From the NCBI GenBank assembly GCA_963835935.1, contig CAWIHK010000001.1, forward strand, positions 1,550,001 through 1,614,000: a stretch of 64,000 nucleotides of DNA, given 5' to 3'. Numbering within the stretch: the first letter of the stretch is position 1; each line of letters begins with the position of its first letter. This stretch comes from CAWIHK01 sp963835935. Its GTDB lineage: Bacteria > Bacteroidota > Ignavibacteria > UBA10030 > CAVZMI01. Below are positions 37,172-44,842 of this stretch, in pieces. Both the position numbers and the translations under genes were made by a program. Under the pieces are notes generated by a model. That model ran no database searches. It worked only from the letters and a program-made list of their open reading frames with translations, and was not told where the DNA came from.

Positions 37172-37522
37172 ATGAAACTTGCAGGTGATGGTAAACTCTT
37201 GCGTATATTTATAGGTGAATCTGACAAGTTTCACCATCAAGCACTATTTGAAGCAATTATCCATTCCGCGAAAGAAAAAGAGCTCGCAGGATGTACGGTG
37301 TTGCGTGGTATCGAGGGCTATGGTGCTGACAGCCGTATAATCCACACCGCAAAAATTCTACGGTTATCCGAGGATCTCCCAATAGTAGTTGAAATCGTAG
37401 ATACCGAAGAGAAGATAAAGAACTTCCTACCCATTGTAGAACAAATGATTGAGACATCGGGGTGCGGTGCAATGATAACGCTTGAAAAAGCGGAAATCAT
37501 CCGATACAGCCACGGAAAATGA
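37172..37522 (+). CDS. DUF190 (UPF0166) protein of the fluoride operon
   Basis: 116 residues with the ferredoxin-like DUF190 pattern: LRIFIGESDKFHHQALFEAI, GCTVLRGIEGYG, LSEDLPIVVEIVD. DUF190 genes are regular partners of fluC in fluoride operons, possibly as a small regulatory protein of the channel. It starts 16 bp after fluC with GGAAGAGG upstream. Confidence 0.92.
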   Translation: MKLAGDGKLLRIFIGESDKFHHQALFEAIIHSAKEKELAGCTVLRGIEGYGADSRIIHTAKILRLSEDLPIVVEIVDTEEKIKNFLPIVEQMIETSGCGAMITLEKAEIIRYSHGK

Positions 37523-37543
37523 TACAACTTTAACATATGAATT

Positions 37544-37885
37544 ATGATGCCAAAGATTAGTACTAAGTATCGACGGCGGAAAGGTGTTCCATACGCTATC
37601 GAACAATTCAGCGGCAAACAATTCCGCTGCCGGCATTGCAACAAAGTGTTTTGGGAAGAAAGAGACCTTAATCAGCATCTTGAATATGTCGGTAAAGCGA
37701 AGCGAACGGGGACTATAGCGGTTGACCACAATGCACCGCAATTAAATCAAATGTTGGAGCTAAAAATCGGATATATGTACGATATAACTGACTGTATGAG
37801 ACGACAGTATCTTAAATTGAAAAAGAATGAAGTATATGATGGAATTACTTTTACTAAACGAAAAAAAGAACAAGGAGATGAATGA
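37544..37885 (+). CDS. Hypothetical protein with degenerate C2H2-like zinc-finger motif
   Basis: 113 residues. Near residue 28 the segment FRCRHCNKVFWEERDLNQHL has C-x2-C-x12-H spacing like a C2H2 finger, but the second His is missing. It is basic at both ends (KYRRRKG, FTKRKKEQ). No family is recognised. Its position between DUF190 and enolase, with a 4-bp overlap with the enolase frame, places it in the fluoride operon. Start 37544 or the adjacent ATG 37547. Confidence 0.7.
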   Translation: MMPKISTKYRRRKGVPYAIEQFSGKQFRCRHCNKVFWEERDLNQHLEYVGKAKRTGTIAVDHNAPQLNQMLELKIGYMYDITDCMRRQYLKLKKNEVYDGITFTKRKKEQGDE

Positions 37886-39171
37886 TGAATATCAAAACCA
37901 TTATCGCACGACAAGTCCTCGACTCACGGGGAAATCCAACTGTTGAAGCAGAAGTAAAACTTGACAACGGAATCATTGGAAGGGCGATTGTTCCATCCGG
38001 CGCATCCACGGGTGAAAAAGAAGCTGTGGAACTCCGCGATGGAGATAAGTCGCGATATCTTGGAAAAGGAGTATTGAAAGCTGTCGAAAATGTCAATACG
38101 AAGATAGCTCCCGCACTTATCGGAATGGATGTAACTGCACAACGTGCTATCGATACAAAGATGATAGAATTAGATGGAACTCCGAACAAATCGAAGTTTG
38201 GCGCGAATGCTATTCTATCTGTCTCAATGGCAACAGCTCACGCAGCCGCACGCGTTGTGGGTTTACCGTTGTACCGCTATCTTGGTGGATCGAACGCCTC
38301 ACTTCTGCCGGTTCCTTGTATGAATATTATTAACGGCGGTAAACATGCAGACAACAATGTCGACTTTCAGGAATTTATGATTGCGCCGCATAATGCGCCA
38401 AGCTTTGAAGAAGCGATTCGTATGGGAATTGAAACATTCCATACATTAAAAGGCGTTCTTGCTAAGAAAAATTATAACACCGCTGTCGGAGATGAAGGCG
38501 GATTTGCTCCAAGTCTCAAATCCAACGCCGAGGCAATCGATGTCATTCTTGATGCCATCACGAAAGCAAGCTATCAACCCGGAAAAGATATTTCCATTTG
38601 TCTCGATCCTGCCGCCAGTGAAATGTGGGATGATGGAAAATATGTTTTCTTCAAGTCTGATAAATCGTCAAAAACTTCTGAACAGATGGTAGCTCATTGG
38701 GCTGATTGGGTTCGTCAATATCCTATCGTCCTACTAGAAGATGGTATGGCTGAAAATGATTGGAAGGGATGGAAAATGTTGACGAACGAAATTGGAAAAA
38801 AGATTGAACTGGTAGGGGATGATGTTTTCTGCACAAATCCTGCCATTCTCGCAAAAGGTATTGAGGCAGGTATTGCAAATTCTGTTCTTATCAAGCTGAA
38901 TCAGATCGGCAGTGTTATGGAAACGCTCGATACCATCGAGTTAGCAAAGAAAAATAATTACAATTGCTTTGTCTCTCATCGCTCCGGTGAAACAGAAGAT
39001 ACGACAATTGCCGACTTAACCGTTGCGGTTGGTGCTGGACATTTGAAGACAGGTTCTGGCTGCCGCAGCGAACGCATCGCAAAGTTCAATCAATTGATAC
39101 GCATTGAGCAAGGACTTGGAAAACAGGCACGTTTTGCTGGTAGATCGACTTTCAAAACTGTCGCACCTTAA
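37882..39171 (+). CDS. eno: Enolase, in the fluoride operon
   Basis: 429 residues converting 2-phosphoglycerate to phosphoenolpyruvate. Motifs are RQVLDSRGNPTVEAEV, VPSGASTGEKEAVELRDGD, VGDEGGFAPSL (catalytic Glu), LIKLNQIGSVMET (Lys base) and SHRSGETEDTTIADL. AAGGAGATGA lies before two adjacent ATGs (37882, 37885). Enolase is a classic fluoride target, so its placement behind a fluoride riboswitch makes sense as replacement of inhibited enzyme. Whether this is the only enolase of the genome cannot be seen. Confidence 0.96.
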   Translation: MMNIKTIIARQVLDSRGNPTVEAEVKLDNGIIGRAIVPSGASTGEKEAVELRDGDKSRYLGKGVLKAVENVNTKIAPALIGMDVTAQRAIDTKMIELDGTPNKSKFGANAILSVSMATAHAAARVVGLPLYRYLGGSNASLLPVPCMNIINGGKHADNNVDFQEFMIAPHNAPSFEEAIRMGIETFHTLKGVLAKKNYNTAVGDEGGFAPSLKSNAEAIDVILDAITKASYQPGKDISICLDPAASEMWDDGKYVFFKSDKSSKTSEQMVAHWADWVRQYPIVLLEDGMAENDWKGWKMLTNEIGKKIELVGDDVFCTNPAILAKGIEAGIANSVLIKLNQIGSVMETLDTIELAKKNNYNCFVSHRSGETEDTTIADLTVAVGAGHLKTGSGCRSERIAKFNQLIRIEQGLGKQARFAGRSTFKTVAP

Positions 39172-39176
39172 TATAA

Positions 39177-39392
39177 GTGTTGTTTTTTATTTCGATATTT
39201 ATCGGTATAGTATTTGGATTTATTGCAGCACTTATGGCATTTGTCGTTACTTGGAACGAATATGAAAAGCATCAATTTGAACATAAACGCTTAATGAGAG
39301 AATCCATTCAAACAGCTGTCGTTACATTTGTTTTCTTTTTGATGTTATCAATACTTATGGGCTTTGTCATAACAAAATATCTTCTTATTTAA
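39177..39392 (+). CDS. Small two-helix membrane protein ending the fluoride operon
   Basis: 71 residues from GTG 39177, 5 bp after enolase. Two hydrophobic helices (FFISIFIGIVFGFIAALMAF and VVTFVFFLMLSILMGFVI) flank a charged loop. No family is recognised. Tight spacing suggests co-transcription with eno. It is the last gene before the repeat block. Confidence 0.65.
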   Translation: MLFFISIFIGIVFGFIAALMAFVVTWNEYEKHQFEHKRLMRESIQTAVVTFVFFLMLSILMGFVITKYLLI

Positions 39393-39438
39393 TGTGGGTA
39401 TTAGCTTCAGATTTCGTATTATAATGAATTTAAAGGAG

Positions 39439-39460
39439 AAGAAAAAATTTGCCGCTGGCT
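39439..39460 (+). repeat. Left arm of a 22-bp perfect inverted repeat
   Basis: Reverse complement of 39768-39789; core AAATTTGCCGCTGGCT. The pair encloses about 300 bp of non-coding DNA carrying one arm each of the 139-bp and 68-bp repeats. Confidence 0.75.
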
Positions 39461-39512
39461 AAAAAGAAAGTTCGAGCCGATTTATTTTTGTTCTTTGGCA
39501 GTTTTGGCTTCA

Positions 39513-39651
39513 GACAACAAGGCACAGCGTTATAAAAAGTTGTGTTCGCCCCGCTTAAGCGGGACGAAACTCTAAATATTTTTTAGCGCGCACCAGTTTT
39601 TAAAGATTTTCGACAAAAAAAGTTCGGAGATTGAAAAAGACGCTCCGCCAA
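39513..39651 (-). repeat. Right arm of the perfect 139-bp inverted repeat
   Basis: Exact reverse complement of 36313-36451. Its last 9 bases (CTCCGCCAA) are also the first bases of the 68-bp repeat arm, so the two repeat systems are joined. Confidence 0.9.
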
Positions 39652-39710
39652 CCGTCGCGCGGCGCGTTTTGCGCCGCTTGCGCCAACAAAAAATGCGGTT
39701 GCGCCCATTG
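39643..39710 (+). repeat. Left arm of a perfect 68-bp inverted repeat around the recombinase
   Basis: Exact reverse complement of 41200-41267. It contains hairpins such as GGCGCGTTTTGCGCC. Together the arms bound the serine recombinase gene. Confidence 0.9.
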
Positions 39711-39767
39711 TTATTGAAATATTAATCCCAATGTTTTCTCTTGTTTGCCCCGCGTGCGCGGGGCAAG

Positions 39768-39789
39768 AGCCAGCGGCAAATTTTTTCTT
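39768..39789 (-). repeat. Right arm of the 22-bp inverted repeat
   Basis: Reverse complement of 39439-39460. A perfect palindrome, GCCCCGCG/CGCGGGGC (39747-39764), stands just before it. It ends 24 bp before the recombinase start. Confidence 0.75.
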
Positions 39790-39813
39790 TCATCTTTTAT
39801 TAGAGGTTAAGCG

Positions 39814-41421
39814 ATGCAGTTAAAATATTTTCTTTATGCTCGTAAGTCTTCTGATGCTGAAGAGCGTCAAATAAAATCCATAGAGCAACAGCTTTCTGAA
39901 TTAAAAGAATTTGCAGCCAAAGATAAATTAGAAATTGTCGGTATCCTTCAGGAAGCCAAAACTGCCAAAGAACCGGGTCGCCCTGTCTTTAATGAAATGC
40001 TTAAACGTATTGAAAAAGGCGAAGCTAATGCTGTTCTTGCATGGCATCCAGATCGATTAGCCCGCAATTCTGTCGATGGCGGCTATTTAATTTATCTTTT
40101 GGATTCTGGAAGACTTTTCGACTTAAAATTTCCGATCTTCTGGTTCGAGAATACTCCGCAAGGCAAGTTTATGCTCAATATCGCTTTCGGCCAGTCAAAG
40201 TATTATGTTGATAATCTTGCCGAGAACATAAAGCGTGGCATCCGTCAAAAACTTCGTACAGGTATTTGGCCTCAGTGGGCTCCGCTGGGTTATGTCAACG
40301 ACCATAAGAACAAGTGCATCGCCGTCGATAATGAAAAAGTGAAATTAATCCGCCGAGTCTTTGAACTCTATGCAACCGGAAATTATTCTTTTACAGAATT
40401 GCGGGCTATCGCAAAGGACATTGGTTTAAAAGCAAAAAAAGATGGGCCATTAAGCCGTTCAAACATTCAATACCTTCTCAAGAATCCGATTTACTACGGC
40501 TTAATTCGTTATAACGGAGAAATTTATGAAGGAGCGCACGAACCTCTTATCAGTAAGCAACTTTTTGATAAGGTGCAGGAAGTAATGACAGATCGCAGCC
40601 GACCGAAGAAAAAGAAATTGAAAGATTATGCCTTTCGTGGACTTTTCCGTTGCGGTGAATGCGGCGCAATGATAACGGCAGAAACACAGAAAGGTCATAA
40701 TTACTACCGATGCACAAAAAAGATAAAGCCTTGCTCTCAATCGTACGTGCGAGAAGAGAAATTATTGGAGCAAGTTAAAGATATACTCAAACAGGCTTCA
40801 TTATGTGATGAATGGACAAATTTCATGCTTGCTGAATTGGGGAAAGAAAAGGTCAATCTAGATGAATCCATGAGAATAGTAGCGGAAAAGTCTCAAAATA
40901 ATCTTAATGACATCGAAAACAAGCTCGGTCGGTTGCTCGACCTGTATCTTGAAAAGTCTATCAGTGCGGATGAATACCAAACGAAAAAGTTTGAGTTGGT
41001 CAATCAAAAAGTTGCTCTAAAGCAAAAACTTGAGGAGGTTCGTGCGCAGGGCAGGTCTTGGCTCGAACCGATGCAAGAATTCATAATTGAAGCAAATCAA
41101 AGGGAAAAAGTGATAGAGACGGGCGACCCCAAAAAGATTTTGGAATCTTTTAAAAATATCGGCTCGAACTTTCTTTTACAAGAGAAAACATTGCGATTTC
41201 AATGGGCGCAACCGCATTTTTTGTTGGCGCAAGCGGCGCAAAACGCGCCGCGCGACGGTTGGCGGAGAGAGTGGGATTCGAACCCACGATACCCTTTCAA
41301 GTATACACGCTTTCCAGGCGTGCCAGTTCAGCCACTCCTGCATCTCTCCGAAAAGCAGTGTAAATATAATTACCTTTTCTCCAAAATGCAATTTCTTGCT
41401 TTTTCAGTCCTTTTTTGTTAG
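39814..41421 (+). CDS. Large serine recombinase
   Basis: 535 residues as the frame runs. Resolvase domain with nucleophile Ser in YARKSSDAEERQ and WHPDRLARNSVDGG, recombinase domain (PLGYVNDHKNK), zinc ribbon CGECGAMI...YRCTKK, and a coiled coil near residues 355-415. From about residue 463 the frame is the 68-bp repeat arm and then antisense tRNA-Ser (REWDSNPRYPF), so the natural C-terminus has been replaced or extended. It is probably the integrase of an element at tRNA-Ser. The start at 39814 has TTAGAGG upstream. Confidence 0.9.
   Translation: MQLKYFLYARKSSDAEERQIKSIEQQLSELKEFAAKDKLEIVGILQEAKTAKEPGRPVFNEMLKRIEKGEANAVLAWHPDRLARNSVDGGYLIYLLDSGRLFDLKFPIFWFENTPQGKFMLNIAFGQSKYYVDNLAENIKRGIRQKLRTGIWPQWAPLGYVNDHKNKCIAVDNEKVKLIRRVFELYATGNYSFTELRAIAKDIGLKAKKDGPLSRSNIQYLLKNPIYYGLIRYNGEIYEGAHEPLISKQLFDKVQEVMTDRSRPKKKKLKDYAFRGLFRCGECGAMITAETQKGHNYYRCTKKIKPCSQSYVREEKLLEQVKDILKQASLCDEWTNFMLAELGKEKVNLDESMRIVAEKSQNNLNDIENKLGRLLDLYLEKSISADEYQTKKFELVNQKVALKQKLEEVRAQGRSWLEPMQEFIIEANQREKVIETGDPKKILESFKNIGSNFLLQEKTLRFQWAQPHFLLAQAAQNAPRDGWRREWDSNPRYPFKYTRFPGVPVQPLLHLSEKQCKYNYLFSKMQFLAFSVLFC
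41200..41267 (-). repeat. Right arm of the perfect 68-bp inverted repeat
   Basis: Exact reverse complement of 39643-39710. Its last bases, TTGGCGGAG, overlap the 3' end of tRNA-Ser(GGA), as expected for an attachment-like junction. Confidence 0.9.
41263..41349 (-). tRNA. tRNA-Ser (anticodon GGA)
   Basis: On the minus strand: acceptor GGAGAGA/TCTCTCC, anticodon stem ACGCC...GGCGT-type pairing around GGA, long variable arm (TATACTTGAAAGGGTAT), T arm GTGGG TTCGAAT CCCAC, discriminator G. It overlaps the recombinase frame on the other strand. Confidence 0.95.
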
Positions 41422-41433
41422 AATGGTTCAATT

Positions 41434-41565
41434 ATGTCCATCAGAAAGATATTCATCATCGACGATATTCATCAGATAGTCCCGTTTTTGGAATTCTCTA
41501 TTCAGCGGTTTGGTTATTCACGTATGACTTCATTCAACGATGATGAGTTCAAAGTGAGGAAATAA
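41434..41565 (+). CDS. 43-residue receiver-domain remnant
   Basis: ATG 41434 to TAA 41565 encodes MSIRKIFIIDDIHQIVPFLE and 23 more residues. It resembles only the first third of a response-regulator receiver (acidic pair in IIDD) and lacks the phospho-acceptor region. It ends 3 bp before an intact response regulator, so it is probably the stump of a second receiver gene. Confidence 0.5.
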   Translation: MSIRKIFIIDDIHQIVPFLEFSIQRFGYSRMTSFNDDEFKVRK

Positions 41566-41568
41566 AAC

Positions 41569-41943
41569 ATGCCTTTCTCAGTGCTCGTTGCAGAAGACGA
41601 ACCACATATAATGACACTCGTCAAATTCAAATTACGCGATGCAGGTTTCACGGTTCTGCCTGCTGAGGACGGGAAAAAAACACTTGAAATCGCTCAAACC
41701 CAAAAACCCGATTTAATTCTTCTCGATGTAATGATGCCTTTACTCAATGGCTATGAAGTACTTGAGGCGTTAAAGAAAGATGATAATTTAAAAAACATTC
41801 CTGTAATTATGCTTACCGCTAAAAGTTTTCAGCATGAAGTAGACGAGGCTATCAAAAAAGGAGCGGATGATTATATCATAAAACCATTCAGTCCGGCTGA
41901 ACTAGTTGAGAGAGTAAAAAAGATTCTGGATAATAGAAAATAA
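41569..41943 (+). CDS. Single-domain response regulator
   Basis: 124 residues: VLVAEDEPHI, phospho-acceptor Asp in LILLDVMMPLLNGYE, Thr in VIMLTAKS, Lys in DDYIIKPFSPAELVER. No output domain, no kinase nearby. 26 bp upstream of the outer-membrane protein gene. Confidence 0.93.
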   Translation: MPFSVLVAEDEPHIMTLVKFKLRDAGFTVLPAEDGKKTLEIAQTQKPDLILLDVMMPLLNGYEVLEALKKDDNLKNIPVIMLTAKSFQHEVDEAIKKGADDYIIKPFSPAELVERVKKILDNRK

Positions 41944-41969
41944 TACCAATTATTTTCAGGGGGGACGAT

Positions 41970-43775
41970 ATGAAAAAGATATTCGTTTTGACTATCTGTT
42001 TTACCGTTTTCTTCTTTGAAAAAGCATTCCCTCAATATTATGGAGAAAGATCAGTCGAAAAGTCGTTCGAACAGAACGATCTATTCTTTCAACCAAATTA
42101 CATCAATCCATACGGAATAGGATCATTCTCGACAGTAACGCCGGGAATTATCGACGATCCATTTTTAAATCTTCAAATCAATCCCGCTCGGTTCAATCTC
42201 GATAGTGCTATCTCCAATTATTTCTACGCTGATTTTCGTTCATATCGACAAACAACAAACCAATATCAACCTGTGTATCCGGTTCTTGCGAACGAATCGA
42301 TCATGACAGAAAACTCTGTCATGTATCCTTATTTTTATGTAGAATCACGTCCTATCATCGAACCAATCCTGTCTCTCGGATATCTTACAACTCCGCTGCC
42401 GTCCAGCTTACCAGGATTATTCCTGGGATTTTCTTATCAGGCGATAATGGAAGATTCGAAATATTATTCGATTCCATTCGGCGTTTATCAATCAAACCTT
42501 GGTGCCGATTACAATGGTAAAACAATGGCTAATGGTTCAGATATCCCAATAACAACCGTCTCCGCAGGCCAAGATAATATGCATCATTCAGGAAATCTCT
42601 TCTCACTCATCGCCAGTTATAAGTTTTCACCTGATTTGCAAATAGGATTCCGTTTCGGCAGGGCATTCTTCAAAGAGAATGGTTCGTATGGTAACGATAA
42701 TTACTGGGAAAATTATTATTATAATTCCGGTTCATCACTGTATTACAATATCGAAAGCAGAAATCAAGATTATAACCACTGGGACATGTCTGGTGGTGTC
42801 GAATATAAAATTACAGCTCAAACCACTATAGGAATTTCGGGTGGATATTTGTGGGGAGTGGCTACTCAAGATTTTTTAAATCGTGATACATCGAATTATT
42901 CTTACAATTCAAATACTGATTTGTCGTCGGGAACAACCACTCAAAATTGGCGTCATGACGGCAAAACAAAAATCCTCGGACTCGACCTTACTTCACGCCT
43001 TAATGATCGCCAGACCATAATGTTCTTATATCAATATAACAAAGAGAACGTTGACATCGGACTTAACTCGAGTGTACTCGATACAGGTTGGTACACCTAT
43101 TCATATTCTTACGACACCAATTACTATTCGAGTATATCGCACAACTCTTTCACGGCGGCCAGTAGTGGGGGAGGATCGATGACTCAAACGAATCAAAGAT
43201 TTCTTGTGTCGCTAAAATGGAAATTCAACAGCGCAGCCGAATTGGACATTGGCGGGATTCTCAATATCATGAAAGAGACTGAGAATACCAACGAACCCAC
43301 AATTTCAAACGGGAATTCCTATGATAAAAATATTAACAATTCCACAACTAATCTCTATTACGACACAACAATGCAAAATAAAAATATTCAATGGAATTTT
43401 TCCGTAGACAAATGGTCTATCGATATTCCTATTATTTTTACGTACAAATTTTCGGATATGGTTTCATTGTTGATCGGGCTCGATAAACAAATTTCAGAAT
43501 GGCAAATAAGCGACGAAACTTTGGTAATTTATTATCACAACTACACAAATGATAGTTATAGTGGATTAACGGATAAATCGAATTATGGTGAATTGTACAG
43601 TTCACCGCAGCAAAACATAAGCGACGTCAATACTACTTTTCTCGCCGGGTTGACTATTTCGCCGTCGAAGGAATTCAGCGTAAGATTACTCCTTTCGCCA
43701 AGTGTCCACACTTCAGTCGAAGGCGTTTCGGTCAGCAATTTTCAATGGTGGCTCAGTGTCAATTTATTTCCATGA
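41970..43775 (+). CDS. Outer-membrane beta-barrel protein, family not recognised
   Basis: 601 residues. Signal peptide MKKIFVLTICFTVFFFEKAF ending near PQYYG. The rest is rich in Tyr, Asn and Ser, with alternating strands (FSYQAIMEDSKYYS, WNFSVDKWSIDIPIIFTYKF, GLTISPSKEFSVRLLLSPSV) and no large helices. Outer membrane location is inferred. AGGGGGG stands before the ATG. Cargo or role unknown. Confidence 0.78.
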   Translation: MKKIFVLTICFTVFFFEKAFPQYYGERSVEKSFEQNDLFFQPNYINPYGIGSFSTVTPGIIDDPFLNLQINPARFNLDSAISNYFYADFRSYRQTTNQYQPVYPVLANESIMTENSVMYPYFYVESRPIIEPILSLGYLTTPLPSSLPGLFLGFSYQAIMEDSKYYSIPFGVYQSNLGADYNGKTMANGSDIPITTVSAGQDNMHHSGNLFSLIASYKFSPDLQIGFRFGRAFFKENGSYGNDNYWENYYYNSGSSLYYNIESRNQDYNHWDMSGGVEYKITAQTTIGISGGYLWGVATQDFLNRDTSNYSYNSNTDLSSGTTTQNWRHDGKTKILGLDLTSRLNDRQTIMFLYQYNKENVDIGLNSSVLDTGWYTYSYSYDTNYYSSISHNSFTAASSGGGSMTQTNQRFLVSLKWKFNSAAELDIGGILNIMKETENTNEPTISNGNSYDKNINNSTTNLYYDTTMQNKNIQWNFSVDKWSIDIPIIFTYKFSDMVSLLIGLDKQISEWQISDETLVIYYHNYTNDSYSGLTDKSNYGELYSSPQQNISDVNTTFLAGLTISPSKEFSVRLLLSPSVHTSVEGVSVSNFQWWLSVNLFP

Positions 43776-43899
43776 TGCGTTGATCGGTTCAAAATCTCTT
43801 GGATGAATCCATTCTTGAGTGATGAGTGAACTTTGTTTGCATCAAATCAAATGATTTGGAAATTTATTTTAATCCCGAAGTGATTTTTATGAGGAATGG

Positions 43900-43997
43900 T
43901 CGACTGCGTTCGCTAAAGCGAACTTCGTCGATCAAGCCTGCCGAACGAAGTCCCGTTCTGAAGCATTTTGACTGCAAACGGGACGCAGTTTGGCGGA
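43900..43997 (+). repeat. Palindrome-rich 98-bp repeat, copy B
   Basis: Closely similar to 36224-36320. Nested palindromes include GCGTTCGCTAAAGCGAAC. Its end TTTGGCGGAGAG is the 3' end of the adjacent disrupted tRNA-Ser. Confidence 0.75.
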
Positions 43998-44124
43998 GAG
44001 GCAGGGATTCTCCCGAAGGGATCCCTGCAGGAGAACCCTGGATACTCTTACGAGTATAACGGTTTTCGAGACCGCCCGATTCCTCCGAAGGAGTTCCTTC
44101 GGGAAATCACTCTCGCATCTCTCC
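43994..44124 (-). pseudogene. Disrupted tRNA-Ser(CGA) copy with two 22-bp palindromic insertions
   Basis: Matches the intact tRNA-Ser(CGA) at 44462-44548 except for insertions at 44011-44032 (T loop) and 44083-44104 (D loop) and a few substitutions, including a broken seventh acceptor pair. Both insertions are exactly 22 bp, palindromic and similar to each other (about 15 of 22 positions), and both follow GATTC on the plus strand. A functional tRNA is very unlikely without removal of both. Confidence 0.85.
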
Positions 44125-44130
44125 AACAAT

Positions 44131-44375
44131 CTATTTGATAATTCCATTAGATTTAAGCCAATTGTATCCATTTATTGTTTGAAAAATCTCTCTCTTGCGA
44201 TTGCTTCTTTTCTCGTATTGAATTTTTCAGAATAATGTAAGACATACGGCAAATGTCCTTTTGTGTAGTGTGTCTTTTTACTATTGTGAATCTTCAATCG
44301 CGCATCAACATCTTTTGAATGTCCGTAATAATATGTAAAGTCTTTCAAACTTTGTAGGATATAAGTATAAAACAT
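44131..44375 (-). pseudogene. GIY-YIG nuclease-family gene with C-terminal frameshift
   Basis: MFYTYILQSLKDFTYYYGHS and DVDARLKIHNSKKTHYTKG are typical of small YhbQ-like GIY-YIG proteins. The frame stops at 44172 after ARERFFKQ, but the next frame continues TINGYNWLKSNGIIK to a stop at 44131, the usual family ending. One base is missing near 44178 in an A run. Probably a frameshifted copy or a sequencing error. Confidence 0.75.
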
Positions 44376-44461
44376 ACCGACCTAACCGGAATTTGTAACA
44401 GACCGATCAATAACTTATCAATTTGATTAGATTTCTTATAATAATGAAATGATCTTTTTAG

Positions 44462-44548
44462 CGGAGAGGCAGGGATTCGAACCCTGGATACTCTTACGAG
44501 TATAACGGTTTTCGAGACCGCCCGATTCAACCACTCTCGCACCTCTCC
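44462..44548 (-). tRNA. tRNA-Ser (anticodon CGA)
   Basis: Intact class II cloverleaf on the minus strand: acceptor GGAGAGG/CCTCTCC, anticodon loop with CGA (CTCGAAA), variable arm TATACTCGTAAGAGTAT, T arm CAGGG TTCGAAT CCCTG, discriminator G. It lies between the two GIY-YIG genes. Confidence 0.95.
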
Positions 44549-44805
44549 GAAATTCTATTTATCAGTTCCTGAAATTTTTTATCAAGCCAAGCGCGTCCTA
44601 CGCCAGTTTTTAAAAATTGCTCTCTGTGTCTTGCCGAGGAATTTGTCGAAAACTCTTCAAAGTGAATTAAGACCCAAGGGATACCGCCTTTTGTAAAATG
44701 GCTCCGTCCTTTATTATGTTCAAGAATGCGGTTTTCCAAATCCTTTGTCGAACCGACATATCGTTTCTGCAACCTTTCACTCCAAAGAACATAAACCCAA
44801 GACAT
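44527..44805 (-). CDS. GIY-YIG nuclease-family protein
   Basis: 92 residues: MSWVYVLWSERLQKRYVGST gives the GIY-YIG pair as V-Y-V and Y-V-G, with DLENRILEHNKG and the family end REQFLKTGVGRAWLDK. The last residues overlap the 5' end of tRNA-Ser(CGA) on the same strand. A single-domain protein of this type may act on DNA or repair intermediates; no target is known. It is the intact partner of the frameshifted copy next door. Confidence 0.85.
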   Translation of the reverse strand: MSWVYVLWSERLQKRYVGSTKDLENRILEHNKGRSHFTKGGIPWVLIHFEEFSTNSSARHREQFLKTGVGRAWLDKKFQELINRISERCESG

Positions 44806-44842
44806 ATCAAATTCGCTTGAGTACGAATTTCATTTTTTAAAC

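Noticed and set aside
41176..41391. Minus-strand ORF ending in a stretch such as REWLNWHAWKACILERVSWV
   Set aside because: It is a translation of tRNA-Ser(GGA), not a protein gene. The same holds for the ORF at 44345-44542 over tRNA-Ser(CGA).
43994..44124. tRNA-Ser with introns
   Set aside because: Bacterial tRNA introns are large group I or II introns, usually in the anticodon loop. Two 22-bp blocks in the D and T loops fit neither, and an intact copy is next door.
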